From: Daucus carota subsp. sativus
Taxonomy: Eukaryota; Streptophyta; Magnoliopsida; Apiales; Apiaceae
Length of the DNA: 64,000 nt
Assembly: GCF_001625215.2 (NCBI RefSeq)
Contig: NC_030381.2
Coordinates: forward strand, 44,576,689-44,640,688
Direction: 5' to 3'
Every line of letters starts with the position of its first letter. The stretch's first letter is position 1. Positions 11,997 to 24,689 of the stretch are shown piece by piece. The notes beneath the pieces are model-generated. The model searched no databases. It was not told the DNA's origin and saw only the letters and a list, made by a program, of their open reading frames with translations. The translations under genes were made by a program, and so were the position numbers.

Positions 11997-12411
11997 ATAA
12001 TGACTTGCAAATTTGGCCCAATGTGACCATTCAACCCAAATGACATGATTTCCTTCAAGTGATAATCAAGGGAGTTTTGATTAGTCTTATGATACGAATG
12101 AGTGGTCTCATTATTAATAATAATAAAATCAGAACAGAACGAGTACTAGAATTTGATTTGTATGTCCAAACATTTTTTTGGATATAATATACAGGGTCAT
12201 CCAGCAAATGTTGTGCTACACGTTTTCTGTTGATGCATTGTGTGTTAAAAATAATTGCATGCCACAAACAAACATTACATTGGTCTCTCTTTCGCACCCC
12301 TGCACTGGACCACCTGTGTTGCATACACAAACCTACTTAACAAATCTAAGCCTCTTACTGTAGCTGAGACTTGCCTGTTTTCTGATCACCTTCAACAAAC
12401 TATACAGTAGC
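11997..12411. other. Promoter-side spacer of array copy 3
   Basis: No gene. The leader just upstream of the ATG (CAGTAGCATGTCT) resembles that of copies 4 and 5 (CACTAGCATGTCT), so the start context is conserved. Confidence 0.5.
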
Positions 12412-14075
12412 ATGTCTACTCTTTTACAATTTCAGTACCACCTTACTACTTCATCTCCAAATTCCAGACCCTGCAGCCTGCTTCCCCCTAAAAACCAGCA
12501 CCTATTTGTCGCGAACCAGAGATTGCATTCGTTACACGTCGACTTAAAGATTTATGCAAAACGTATAATTATTGTGTGAGTATTTATTTTGAGTTTCTTT
12601 GGTAATTTCAGTTCTGTTTTTTCATTATACAGTAGAAATTTCAATGAATTGATTGTAATTTTGTAAATAGACGGGCAAAGGATGACTCCGATGATGAGTC
12701 TGACGATGACTCTGATGATGAGTCTAAGGATGAAGCTCCAGTTCCCCCCAAGCGTCCTCCTTTCGAATGGTACCTAGTTCTGATGAAGATATTCGTAAAA
12801 TTTGACGTATAATCAAAGAGTTGTGTGAGGTATAGAATTCAGATTATAGAATTTGCATTGTGTTATTTCATTGCAGGAAGAAATGGGCTGTAGGGGTATT
12901 GTTTTTTTTCATTTTACCATCATACAGGCTCAGAATGGGACCATTTGCTATCCTCAAGGGTGAGTATGAGTGGATAGTATTTTTATTGTCCTTTTCAGCA
13001 ATTGTCATTAGAAAAAACAATGTGTTTTTGCTAATTTAAGTTTTAGTTAAATTTTTCCTGAGTTAATTATCATTTTCAGACAAAGTGGATGAGATGTTCG
13101 AAACAGCAGAAACAGCAGCAGCAGTGGTGGAGGATCTAGCTGAGCTCGTGGATAGGCTCGCTGAGGAAGCAGAGAAAAAGCTGCCTGACGGAACAAAGCT
13201 CGATGATCTTGCTAGATCAATTGAAAATCTAGCCGAACGAGTCGATGAGAAAGCTGAGCAAGCCCAAGAACTTATCAAAGAGGTTGCTTTGGTCACTCTC
13301 ATAATTTACTTATTCTCCATAAAAGCATGTATAGTTCAAATGCAAACAGAAATCCTAGCTTATTGATTGAGATAGACATATAGAGGAGCAATTGATAAGC
13401 TTTCATGAAATCTTGATACAATATTTGATGTGCAATATTGGTTCCCAGCAATAAGCTTTCACGTAAACACAGGTACAAAATATGGCAGAAGATTTAGAGG
13501 ATATAATGGAAACTAAAATAATTGAAGCCACGAGACGAGAGGAAAGCCACCATAAGGATCGAGGCAGAAGAATCCACAGGTAAGAATATTGTTTTAGCAT
13601 AAATTTGAGGTTACATATATGGTTGCACCATATTTTTGGAAGAAAAAAAAAATTGAACTTCAATATTTTTGAAAAAAGTCCTAATTTCTACCTGTCTATC
13701 TGTTTTGGATAAGGCCCGAGGATGAAAACCTGAAAGATGGTGCTGAAACAATCGAAAGCCTGACCGAACAAGCAGAAAAGAGAGCTGAAGAAACCCAAGA
13801 ACTCGTGCAGCAGGTTAAGATAATTACTCTCAGAGATCATCTGTAACATCCATTTAGATAGTCGTCCACTTATTAATTTCGCTAATCCATGGAATTGTCT
13901 ACTGAATATATAATAACTGTATCACCACTGTTGTAATTATTCTATTATGAATCTGCAGGTAGACAAACTCGGGAGCGAAATAAGAGATATGGACTCCAGA
14001 AATCCTGCTGCCACAAGCGGTAGTCAGAAAACAGGGCATGAAAATAGATCAGGGAAGAGATTAACCAAAGTTTAA
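12412..14075 (+). CDS. Tandem-array gene copy 3, enlarged by two exons
   Basis: Seven exons: 12412-12575, 12671-12769, 12877-12959, 13080-13282, 13473-13579, 13714-13813, 13959-14075; 873 nt, 290 residues, all GT-AG. Exons 1-4 have the phases of the other copies. Exon 1 is a transit-like leader of 54 codons beginning M-S-T-L-L-Q. Exon 2 is unique in encoding a very acidic Asp/Ser repeat (DDSDDESDDDSDDES) before the conserved P-P-K-R-P-x-x-E-W. Exon 3 gives K-W-A-V-G-V-L-F-F-F then LPSYR. Exon 4 gives an Ala/Glu-rich helix with LPDGTKLDD. Exon 5 (107 nt) has no counterpart in the other copies; exon 6 (100 nt) repeats the E-K-x-E-E-T-Q-E-L-V-Q-Q motif that ends exon 4 in copies 4 and 5. The last exon is polar. 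Function unknown. Confidence 0.72.
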
Positions 14076-15625
14076 GCCTATACTGTTTAAATCTTATCCA
14101 AGAAAACTAAATGTTCAACACATACATCGTCTAGACCAAAATGCAGAGGTCAGTCCTCTTCTCTGTATTATTGTTGCATCTCTGTTCCCCCGATCATTAT
14201 ATATATATATTTTTTTTGCTAAGCCCTTAGTTTCTGGATTTCTGACTTTAAGTCAGTTTCAGGCTTATTACACAAACACACATTTTTTAGTGTAAAGTCG
14301 GAAATAACTTTAAGCCTCGGACTTAAAGCCCAGACAAACCGGCTCTTACAACATTGCATCTAAAACCATATAAAGGCATAATGAGTGCAACTTTCAGTGT
14401 TGTTTACAGATCATATATATGCAAACTAAACATAGACGAATGAGAGAATTTCTGACTTCTTGTTGTTATTTGTTCTTTTCAGAGGCTTTTGTATTATTTT
14501 TGTCCCGTAGCTGTGATTCTAAGAGATGATGAATCATGAGATGCCTTCACTCAGTTCCCTGATCTCCTGGCTCAACATTTTTTGAGTTCTTGTACCGTTG
14601 CTGTTAGAGTCGGTTCCAAACTGTTATCATCCCGCGAAGGATCTCGTCACAATTTTATAAGGCAGGATGAATATCTAGCTGAATCTTGTCCCTTCTTCAA
14701 AAAACCTAACATCTTGTTGCACGAGTTTTTAATTTAATAAATTCTCAACTCAGCTTTTCAATTAACTGTGGAACATAAATCATATTTCATACTCTTTCCT
14801 ATTTCATCTTGATACTAGGAAAGATAAGTCCATGGTGAAGTGAGCCTACCAATGCAAATTTAACCATGTTTTCTTCACATACGTTTTTCTTTACTAACTA
14901 AATAATTTTAACCATGTTCTGCATCACTGATTCTCATACTCTACACAGTTTAAGTTGTTTAAAAAAAATGTTCTGCCTTCAAGAGCAAGTGCGCGCCTGT
15001 TTGATTGTAAGTGTGATGCCTAACAGGTCACGTTAGCAAACGCTCCGTGCACTGGGGCTGCTCGTAGTAGTTCATAGTTCAAATCCCTTTATCAGATCAG
15101 TTATATCATCTAATCAACGAAATGTACCACATACATTCAGAAAAAAAGGACAGGACACATAGCAAAGGAACATTCATCATGCGTACAGAGATGTCTAAAG
15201 CTAGACAGTGTGTCAATTGTTCACGCATTTTTCTCTTTTCTTGTGTTTTATCCTTGTATTAATAGATAGATGTGACATATATTCTTTGTTCTTGTCATAA
15301 TCTGTCTGTCATCTCCTCTCGAGATCTTACACATCTGCTAAACGAAGAGTAATGCCTATGCATAGTGACTTCCGCAGCTTAGTTGTCTTGGAGGAAACTC
15401 AATTGAAATGTTCGAGTATATACAGACATGCCTACATATCCTTGATAAAAATTCTATTAAACTTCTCAAGGTCAGTGATATAAATAGGTTAGCCTCCCTT
15501 GTTTCCGCCACTGGGATATGCACTAGTTATATTCCAAAGACGAACCTATATTCATAACCAGAAACCAAGTTTCCCTCTGCAGTTGCTGTGACTCTCATCA
15601 ACTAAAGAAACTGTACAACACTAGC
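14076..15625. other. Spacer between copies 3 and 4
   Basis: No gene seen. The part from about 15140 to 15625 is clearly repeated at about 17480-17900 upstream of copy 5 (for example ACATAGCAAAGGAACAT in both), so the promoter region was duplicated with the gene. Confidence 0.6.
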
Positions 15626-16993
15626 ATGTCTAAAACATTAATGTTTCTACGCCACCTGATCACGACATCATCATCAAAGATCAAGGCTTGCAGCCTGCCT
15701 AGCGTGAAACATCAATACCTCTACTCCAGAAACCAAATAGTACATTCATCAAACATCAAATTTAAGGCCCGCCAAAATTTCATATATGTGTAAGTACTTG
15801 GTTTAAATTGACTTGTGGTTTCAGTTTAAATGAAATGATGAATACATGCATATATAAATGAAAATAGGATGGCAAAGGCTGGTAAACCGGATGACGATCT
15901 CCAAGCTCCAATTCCTCCCAGGCGTCCTTCTTCTGAATGGTACCATCATTGCAAACGCTAATTCTCTCCTCATTCTATTCTATCCAAGTGAACACAACTT
16001 TAGGCTTTCGTTTATTCTTAATTTCAGGAAACAGTGGGTTGTAGGGATAGTGTTTTCGATGTTTATACCATCATACACGCCTACAATAGGAACACTTGCG
16101 AATATCAAGAGTTAGTAACAGTATATAAGATACCCTTTAATTTTTATTTTAGTTAACTATTTTTTAGTTTAATAGATATGGACTGGTATAAAAATTGTTG
16201 TTTCTTCAGATAATATAGGCACCGTATTGGTAACATCAGTAACAATGGCAGAGATGGTGGAAAGTACAACTGGAGTGGGGAGCAAGCTGGCTGATATGGC
16301 AAAGAAAAGGGCTAAATCGATCGAAGAAGAGAAAGCTAAACAAACTCAAGAACTCATGCACCAGGTTGAAATATATTTGGTCTTAAACTCTTAATGATCC
16401 ACTGTAACATTCATTAGATGAATGCACTTCCATATCTGACAACCTCGTCTAATAATTACTCTTCGTAATTCATATATCCATTTATGCAAAACATAAATTT
16501 CCTCAAAGAATTACCAGCAAAGATGTTCACCTTACTATCATATGATACTAATAATAAATTTTCATGGAGCAGCATTTCTATGAGAGTAAGGGTGAAATTT
16601 GCGTGAAAATCATATTATCACTGCTTACTGGGAATGTGTAGTTCAATTTACAGGGTCCGTTTGGGAACCTAGATTTCATTTGAAATTCTGAATTTGAATA
16701 AATAACCTGTTTGGGAATATGGATTTGGATTTCATATAAAATCCAGGACATTCAAATATTAGTATAAACCTGAGAATTTGAAATGACAACTCAAATGCTG
16801 TTATTTGAAATCCATCATTGAAATAAAATGCACGTTTCCCAACGTCCTCTAATAGTAATTAGCTTTTATGAATCTGCAGGTGGGAAAACCTGGAAATGTT
16901 GTAGAAGAGATGATGGAATCCAGCAGTCCGGATGTTACAGACGATCGCCAAGAAACCGGGCACGAGGATAGACTAGTAAAAAGATTTCCTTAA
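15626..16993 (+). CDS. Tandem-array gene copy 4
   Basis: Five exons: 15626-15789, 15868-15939, 16028-16110, 16210-16364, 16880-16993; 588 nt, 195 residues. Exon 1 (164 nt, same length as copies 3 and 5) begins MSKTLMFLRH and looks like an organelle leader: Ser, Lys and Arg rich with no acidic residue for most of its length. Exon 2 ends P-P-R-R-P-S-S-E, with Trp at the junction. Exon 3 gives K-Q-W-V-V-G-I-V-F-S and a PSY motif. Exon 4 is shorter than in copies 1-3 (155 against 203 nt), so the amphipathic helix has lost about 16 residues including the LPxGxKL turn. Exon 5 ends R-L-V-K-R-F-P, as in copy 5. Intron 4 carries a MITE. Closest relative: copy 5. Confidence 0.75.
16653..16849. mobile_element. 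Probable MITE in intron 4 of copy 4
   Basis: Left end GGGTCCGTTTGGGAACC, right end GTTTCCCAACGTCCTC, an imperfect inverted pair of PIF/Harbinger type. The interior is rich in GAAATCC and GGATTTG inverted strings. Absent from the shorter intron 4 of copy 5, so it inserted after that duplication. The target duplication is unclear. Confidence 0.65.
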
Positions 16994-17900
16994 GGTCCAT
17001 TACTCAGAATATGTTTTTGTTTTCTTCCAGGCTAAAGCTTTTGCAACTTCTTGTAAATATACTACATTATAAACATAAACCTAATAAGCTTCATCATATT
17101 GAGCACTGTCATTTTAGCCTTTTCATACTCGTTCAATTTTGATATTTGTATAATATTGAATCAGTCAGGCAGTTCTCCTATAAGGGTGTGAGTTACTGAG
17201 TTTTAGTTCTGCAACTTTCTCTTATTTCTCTTCTCTAGTAAATTGCAGCTTTTATATTTACAACTTCGCCAGAAAAAAAAAATCTGTAATTCGCACATTG
17301 TTGCTATCGGTGTGTGCTGCTCTTCAGAATCACCAATGATGTTTTAATCCGGTGAAAATTGCCATGGCTTAGCATTAAGTATCTCTTCACAGCTCTACGA
17401 GACGGCTTAGGGTGCTCTGCAACCAATCTTTGTTGCAGGTGCCTTCCATTTATCAGCAATAGGTGATGCATACATTTAGAAAAATAGGACAGGATACATA
17501 GCAAAGGAACATCTATGATTATTTCTTGTGTATCACAATGTTCGCATTTTATTTCTTTTCTTGTTTCGTATTCTTGTATTACAAAATAGGTGTAATGTAT
17601 ATTCTTTGTTCTTTGTCAAAATCTGTTTGTCGAGATCTTACCAATCTGCTAAGCGAAGAGTGTTTATGCATAGAGACTTCCGCACCTTGTCCTTTCATTC
17701 CTTGTAAGAAACTTGATAGAAATGTTCGAGTATATATATATTTACATCTGCTTGATAAATTTTCTATGTTAACTTCTGAAAATCAGCCGGGGATGTGTCT
17801 CCCTTGGTTCCGCCAACACAAAACTTATATGTAACCCGAAACTAAGCCCCTCTCTGCAGTTGTCTGTTACTCTTATCAACTAAAAAAACTCTACACTAGC
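16994..17900. other. Spacer between copies 4 and 5
   Basis: Downstream end of copy 4 and duplicated promoter-side sequence of copy 5 (similar to 15140-15625). ORFs 17304-17504 (minus) and 17526-17834 have no domain. Confidence 0.55.
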
Positions 17901-19001
17901 ATGTCTAAAACATTAATGTTCCAACGCTACCTGATCAGGACTACATCTTCAAAGATCAAGTCTTGCAGCCTACCTAACGTGAAACATCGATACCTCTTCT
18001 CCAGAAACCAAATATTACATCCATCAAACATCAGATTTAAGGCCCCCCAAAACAACATACATGTGTAAGTACATGGTTTCAGTATGATTTGTGGTTTCAG
18101 TTATCTTTTACTTCACCTTCTGGAGCACAGATTCAATGACCTGAATCCTGATGAATACAAATGTATATAGGCTGGCAAAGGCTGGTAATTCTGATGACAA
18201 TCTTCGAGCTCCAGTTCCTACCAGGCGACATTCTTCTGAATGGTACGTAATTCAAGTTCACACCAGTGCAACGTTAATTACAGTATACTTTAGTACTAAA
18301 TTACGTAGGATTTTATTTATACTGTATTTCAGGAGACAGTGGGTTGCAGGGATAGTGTTTTCGATAGTTATACCATCATGCACAGCTAAAATAGGAACCA
18401 TTGTGACTCTCATGAGTAAGTAACTGTATACTAGATACTTCTGAATTTTTCTTTAATCAACGATTTCATTTAGTTTAAAAATATGGATTGGTATAAAAAA
18501 ATGTTTGTCTTTCAGAAAATATAGGCAACGTAGTGGAAACGTTAGAAACAATTGCAGAAATGGTGGAATGTACAGCTTTCGTCGTGGGGAAGCTGGCTGA
18601 TATGGGAAAGAAAGGGGCTGAATCGAACGAAGACCTGCCCACACCAGCAGAAGAGAAAGCTAAACAAACTCAAGAACTCGTGCAACAGGTTCAAATAGTT
18701 AACCTCTTTCTATTTATGCAATGTATACTATCAAATATGTGGACCTAACTGTCATATTATCAGTAATAATAATTTTTCACAGAAACAGCATTTTTGCTAC
18801 TGAGTAGGGTTAAATCTGTGTAGATATCATTTTAGTACTGCATTCTGTGTATGTGTGGTTTAATTAACTGTAATTCTAATTAGCTTTATGAACCTGCAGG
18901 AGGGGGAATTTGGAAATGGTGTAGGACAGATGATTGAATGCAGCAGTCAGGATGATACAGAGAATCGGCAAGAAACAGGACTGGTAAAAAGATTTCCTTA
19001 A
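17901..19001 (+). CDS. Tandem-array gene copy 5
   Basis: Five exons: 17901-18064, 18171-18242, 18333-18415, 18516-18688, 18900-19001; 594 nt, 197 residues. The leader begins MSKTLMFQRY and is close to copy 4. Exon 2 keeps the AKAGNSDDN-type linker and the junction Trp. Exon 3 gives R-Q-W-V-A-G-I-V-F-S with PSC in place of PSY. Exon 4 (173 nt) encodes a helix V-E-T-L-E-T-I-A-E-M-V-E and the shared EEKAKQTQELVQQ end; exon 5 ends L-V-K-R-F-P. Hydrophobic segment and helix suggest a membrane-associated protein; the biochemical role is unknown. Confidence 0.75.
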
Positions 19002-20150
19002 GGTCTAGCGCGAATGGCTACCGTCTAAACCTTCTCCAAGACAACTGAAATTTTAACACAAATATTATCCAGACCAAGAGGCAGTTGGTATTACTCTTAG
19101 AACCCTGTTACTCAAAACAAAGGATGTATAAGGTAAATATATCCGGTCTTATTTTTTGTATATACTCAACCTAATAAGCTTCACACCATGAAACTGTACC
19201 ATTGTGGCCTTTTTAATACGCGTTTTACTCTGATATATATATACTATTAAATTGATTAGGCAGTTTGAGTTTTAGTTCATGGCAACGTATTATAATCCTG
19301 TAGAAATGAACTAAAACAATGATGGCGATATGATATCATGGGATTATAATCCTTTAAAATTGAGATAAATAGAGTAATAATCCAGAGATTATAATTCCTC
19401 CGAACAAACATGGCCGAGTGCCTTCGCCTTTAGGACACAAGTAGCCAGCTAGTTGCCACAGCCAATCTATAGTAGATCGCGATTTGAACCGTGGTTTAGA
19501 ATCAACAGGAGTTCAACTACAGATAGACGGAGGGTTATAATCTGCAATTTATTTAACCTCGAAGATCCGACACGTATTAGGAGATGGACCAAATGCAGCA
19601 GAAAGGCATATGCTGAACTAACACATCCAAGTATTTTATCCATTGCCAACAGAACAAAAAACATGAGGCATGCTAGCACATGAACCCTGAAACAGAGAAA
19701 TGATTTGTACATGAGAGGAACCAGATCTTGGAGGTGGCAGCAGAAGATTAGTGAGCACAGACCATTTACAACCACAGACAAAACAAATATAATAACATAT
19801 CATATCTTCAAATCTTTTTTATCATGGACATTGGAATCGGCTGATTAGAAAAAGAGATCCAAAAAGGCAACATTGTCACTAATGTACTGTCCTTGATTTG
19901 TTCATCAATAAAGAAATCCAGGCTGAAGCAGATGTAATTTGACCTGAGTGCACATATGTTTATTCAAGTGGGTGAGGCACTTCAGAAATCTCTGGAAAAA
20001 CAAGACAAAATTTGTGGGTGCATTTTCTTCTACTCCAAAGACTTGCTTGCTCATATTAAAGTTTCTCAACTACCTTACTCATACTTGTGTGAGTTACAAG
20101 AGTGCAATTGTAGTTTCATCCCTGCTTGACTTTGTTCATCATGCAAACTT
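19002..20150. other. Intergenic after the tandem array
   Basis: No gene seen. The stretch 19290-19420 (TTATAATCC inverted strings ending in CAAACATGGCC) resembles one end of a Harbinger-type MITE, but no opposite end with target duplication was found. ORFs at 19453-19683 and 19467-19781 overlap on opposite strands without domains. Confidence 0.45.
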
Positions 20151-20395
20151 TTACAAAACTATACACACTCGGTGGCTGAATCGGGATTCAAAAATAATTG
20201 AAACATAAAATTGATAGATTTTACTCGGTGAAACAATATTGATTGGGACTGAGAAAAATTTCGGTTTTACAAAACAATATACGTTCAGGTGGCTGGATTG
20301 GGATTCGAAAATAATTGGAACATAAACTTTTATTGATAGATTTCACTCAATGAAACAAGATTAATTGAGACTGAGAAAAAGTTTTGAACTTGCTA
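20151..20395 (+). repeat. Imperfect tandem duplication, 2 copies of about 120 bp
   Basis: Both halves contain TTTTACAAAACTATACAC-like then GGTGGCTGAATCGGGATTC-like, AAAATAATTG-AACATAAA, TTGATAGATTT and GGGACTGAGAAAAA-like strings. No coding sense. Confidence 0.7.
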
Positions 20396-22250
20396 TGAAT
20401 TTATTTTTTTCTGGAAATTTATAAATTATATATTTTAAAAAATACAATTGACCTCAAAATTACAGAGTACCTTATTAATACCTGTTGTTTTTAAAAGTGT
20501 TAATAAAAGTAAGGCAAACTTAACTCTCAAACAGCAAAGCACTCTGAAAACCAATAATTTCAAACTTGACAGCCTAAATTTTCTTCACAAAAATCCAATC
20601 ATGCCAATATTTTGGCTTTATAAAAAGAACAAAAAAGACACAACTTTCTTTTCATAATCAAAAAGAGGTGAATGAAAACAGTCTTGGCAAGATTCTCCTT
20701 TGTAACACTGGTAGTAGAGTAGTTTATAAATTAGGCTTTTGAACAGCACTGAGAAGATAGAAAAAAAGAAAGTTAAAAAGCAAAGCTGCCTACCATTAGG
20801 GGCTCTAGCCCCTACCAATCCCACTCATCCAACCAAATCTTTCCCTCATTTGTTGCTTTTGGATATATTAATACTCTCCTTTACTTTGCACCAGTGTTGG
20901 ATTCCATGCACACTTAAATTCTTAATCGCTGCTGGCAGCAACCCCTTGTAAAGATAAAGACATGAGAGAAGACATCACTCTCAATCATGCTCACAGAGTA
21001 TAGTAAGTGTTGAAACTTGTAGTTAGTGTGTGTGTGAGTATGTGTATATGCTACCACTACCATCAACTCAACCTCAAAAAATTTCCTACTTTTATGGAAA
21101 TGTAAATGACCTTTTCTTAGAGCCCATGTGATCAACTTCCTGTTCATCAACCTGCTAGCTAGGATCCTCCTTCGATAGAGCTCTTGATGTCTCGTTTTTG
21201 TTTGTTTGTTATGAGTTGATCAAACAGGATAGAGATCATTTTCGGATCCGGGTCCTCGTATATGTATGATACAGCATATTATCAGCGAGTTTTTTTCGTT
21301 GAATGACATTAAACCAAATTTTTCATCTTTTGATGAAGATACGGGAAATTAATATATCTCTCACCAAAAAAATCACTCATTCTAAAAATTTTATCATCGA
21401 GTGATTTTTTTATGCGGAACGTATATTGCTGAAGTGGACCATCACCATCATTGTTTATAGGTATCTCTCCATGGTTACACAAACGTACAGACCTGCATTA
21501 GCTTAACCATGTTCAACATACAAATTTGGCAAATTTCTTTTGTAATGATGCCTATGAGTACATTTACAAGATTGGTTTGTTGGAGTTCGCGCGAGTTTAT
21601 GAATATGTGATATAGACTTTTGAGAAATTTAGCTGTGTTTAAGTTTAGAGATGAGCTTGAATATTTACAAGATTATTTTTAGACTTCACTCGATTTTAAG
21701 AGACATGATTTAAAATAACACAGTCATGATTTAAAATGTACACATAAAAATGCGAACTGTGTAGGACATGTGACCCGCTAGTCCAATTAACTACAGAGTT
21801 GCCCCTGTCTACAACTCTCTTCGATTGTGAGGATAAACAAATCACATGGTTACTGAGACATATAGGGCGGTGTAGCATTTTTTAAGGATGTGGCCTAAAT
21901 TAGTGTAGCTGTCTTGAGCTAGAGCAAATTTCCTTTTATGTGGCTATAGATCTGCAGATCTGATTTTCAAGATGCTTGGGTTTTTGATAAGATCATGGAA
22001 AATGACTCATGCTCATTTTTAAGACAGACAAATTGGTAACAAAAGATGTGTGAATTAGAGTATCTACCAAGTATTAGGACTAGAATTGTGTTAGAGCTAA
22101 TCATTAGACAAACGGGTCATCTTAATTTGTTCATATGCTCATTCTGTCCTTCTTACGTGGTGTTTCCAAATTTTGTTGGTAAATTAGTGAGAAATGTAGG
22201 TTTTTTCGTATAATAAATTGAACTTTTATGTTTCTCGTTTATTAAAATAT
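20396..22250. other. Intergenic, no gene seen
   Basis: Short ORFs at 20448-20657, 20618-20824, 20739-20951 and 20914-21150 overlap across strands and have no domain. Nothing else recognised. Confidence 0.45.
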
Positions 22251-22539
22251 GGGGGTAGTTTGGCTGGATTTAAAAAAAGTGATTTATTGCTTAGAATAAA
22301 GAAATGGGTTATAAGTGAAAAGTTGGTTTGAACTTGTAAGTTATTAAAAGTGTTTGGATACTCATGACTTATTTTGTTATAATAAGTTCCAAACCGAGAA
22401 AAAGTTATGTTTCCTAGCTTTTTTTTAGGCTTTTAAGCCTCATTTTAAGTACTTATCTTAACTTGTCAAACGGTACATAAATAAGTTGAAGTCACTTCTC
22501 TTCTAAATAAGCCATAAGCTCAGGTTGCCAAACACCCAC
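22251..22539. mobile_element. MITE of the GTTTGG family
   Basis: Left end GGGGGTAGTTTGGCTGG, right end GGTTGCCAAACACCCAC, inverted. Interior strings AAGTGATTTATTGCTTAGAA, AAAAGTGTTTGGATAC and ATAAGCC-like match the elements at 60940 and 49614. The target duplication is imperfect. Confidence 0.7.
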
Positions 22540-23464
22540 ATAATATGATCCTCGTAACTCCTCTCAACATCCTGAGGTTTTTGACGAATTGATCACTTGA
22601 TATGATATTAGAGCTCAGACTCCTTCTCATACAAATTTCGGGAACTCGGGGTTAAAGATCATGATACTCAAAATATTTACCCTGTTAGTTTATTGTAATA
22701 AAATCAGTGCTTGACAATTCCTCTGAATCCACTTGTTGTCTGAATTTCGGTCTGTGTACCAAGAATCTGCTCAGCTGATGAATATCATAATGCTGCAACT
22801 CTGCAAGTGGTAGATGCGATTGTACAAGGGAAATATATAAAAAGATCTGTGTATATATATCAGTGCCATGTTTCTTCTGGGGGAAAATCTAATGATTGTT
22901 TTCTGGCTTCTTTCTTGTGGAATAATTAAATGGAGAATCACTAGCTAGTAAAATGAATAGGCTAAAGTGGTTTTCAAGGTTCGTGGATGATGATGATGAT
23001 CATGTATAATGATAAAATACTGGTAGATGATATCCAAAAAGTTATGGTGAAATTTGTGCAAGTCAGGAATACCAATTAATATGTCCCATACTCAATCCAG
23101 AATTTCTCCTCTCCCATACCCCATTGCACAATTGACTTCACAACCCTTGCACAGCTCACCACTTGTGCCCTTGAAGCTATCTCTATGGCTCTACCTTCAC
23201 CTTTTCTTTAATAGTTGATACCCATTCCATCGAGATCCTGACAAACGATTGATGAAACCTATTAACCACTTTTCCCTCAAAAAAAGACTTAACACGGGAT
23301 TTTTTATGTATATTTTTTATATGAATACAGGAGTCATGCCGTGTTTTTTACCTATCATTGATAAAAAAGAATTGATGGTAAAGTAGTCTGGGAGATCTTT
23401 ATATTGCCTCCGATTTCTGACTTGGTGATCATTTTGTCATGTGAAACTATGAAGGGATTAATTA
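22540..23464. other. Intergenic, no gene seen
   Basis: No domain, RNA or transposon end recognised. Confidence 0.4.
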
Positions 23465-24035
23465 GTGCCTGTTTGGGGTTGTGGTTGGCAACCACAACAG
23501 CAGCTTTTTGTCAATAAGCTGTCACAAGGTTGTTTGGTAACAACCAAACCAGCTTTTTCTAACAGTGCTTTTTGTCTAAAAGCTGCTTTTACAGAAAGCA
23601 GGTATACCCCTGCTTTTCATAAAAGCGGCTGTTGCGCCCCGCTATTACAGGTCCTGGCATCAAACCCTAGCGTGCAATTGTTTTTGTTCTTAAAACAAAA
23701 CAACAAAAACAAGCATTACACACTTATGAAATATATTTTTTATTCTAATCTGGATTACTTTAAGCATTTAAAATTACGTAATAATAAAAATTATTTTATT
23801 TTATATTTGAATATAAAAAATAAATGATAAGTTACTGTTGAAAATATTTCACCTTAATTATATAGTTTTGCAAATAGAATATAGTTTTTAATCATAAATT
23901 TTAATAGTTATTCCTACATATTTTTATAATATAAATATGATTTGTATATCATTACTTACTTTATATTTTTTTTAGTTTAATGAAGAGATTGACTTTAATA
24001 ACTTATAAATGAACTTATGAAATATATATTATTAC

Positions 24036-24066
<31 letters not shown>

Positions 24067-24689
24067 TTTAATAACATATATTCTTTTAAAAACTTGACAC
24101 ATTATTAAACAAAATTAGTTAATTTTTTTTATAAAAAAAGGCAGTATTAATAAATTACAGATGTTAATAAAACTTGCAGTACACGTATAAAACATTTTTA
24201 TTGTAATAATGTGTAGTAAACAACAACAAATTATCTTTTCAAGTTTTATTAACAACAAGGAGCATCATGCATCCTCCTTCTCCATTACTCCTATAGTGTT
24301 TTAGTTGGAATTTGACTCATAATCGTTTTTTTTTTTGTAAAAATAATCCTATAGTGTTTTAGTTTGACTTAATTTTTACCCTTTTTTTTGTGAAAACTTA
24401 ATTTTTATCTTAATTAATTTTTTATTTTCTTTATTTTATACAACTCTAATTTGTTGTTCAATATTTTTGTCTATAAAATAATGAATAAAATATCATTTTA
24501 TTTATAATTATAACTCCAAACAGCAATTTAACAAAAAAATTACCAAACAGTTTGTTTTGAGCTTTTACTCAAACAGCACATTTGAAATCAAATTTACCAA
24601 ACACTGTCAGCTTTTATAAACAGCACTTTTTTAAACAGCACTTTTACTCACAGCAACAGCAATTTTCAACAGCAATCCCAAACAGACCC
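23465..24689. mobile_element. Large non-autonomous PIF/Harbinger (Tourist-like) element
   Basis: Left end GTGCCTGTTTGGGGTTG, right end, read in reverse complement, GGGTCTGTTTGGGATTG. TTA duplications at 23462-23464 and 24690-24692. Both arms carry inverted AACAGCA and AAAAGTGCTG repeats. The 1225 bp interior is very AT-rich with a (TA)n run at about 24042-24066 and no transposase. The ORF at 23465-23827 is the terminal repeat read as protein. Confidence 0.82.

Noticed and set aside
15000..15110. Possible tRNA or SINE around TAGTTCAAATCCC
   Set aside because: A B-box-like string alone, with no convincing A box, tail or target duplication.
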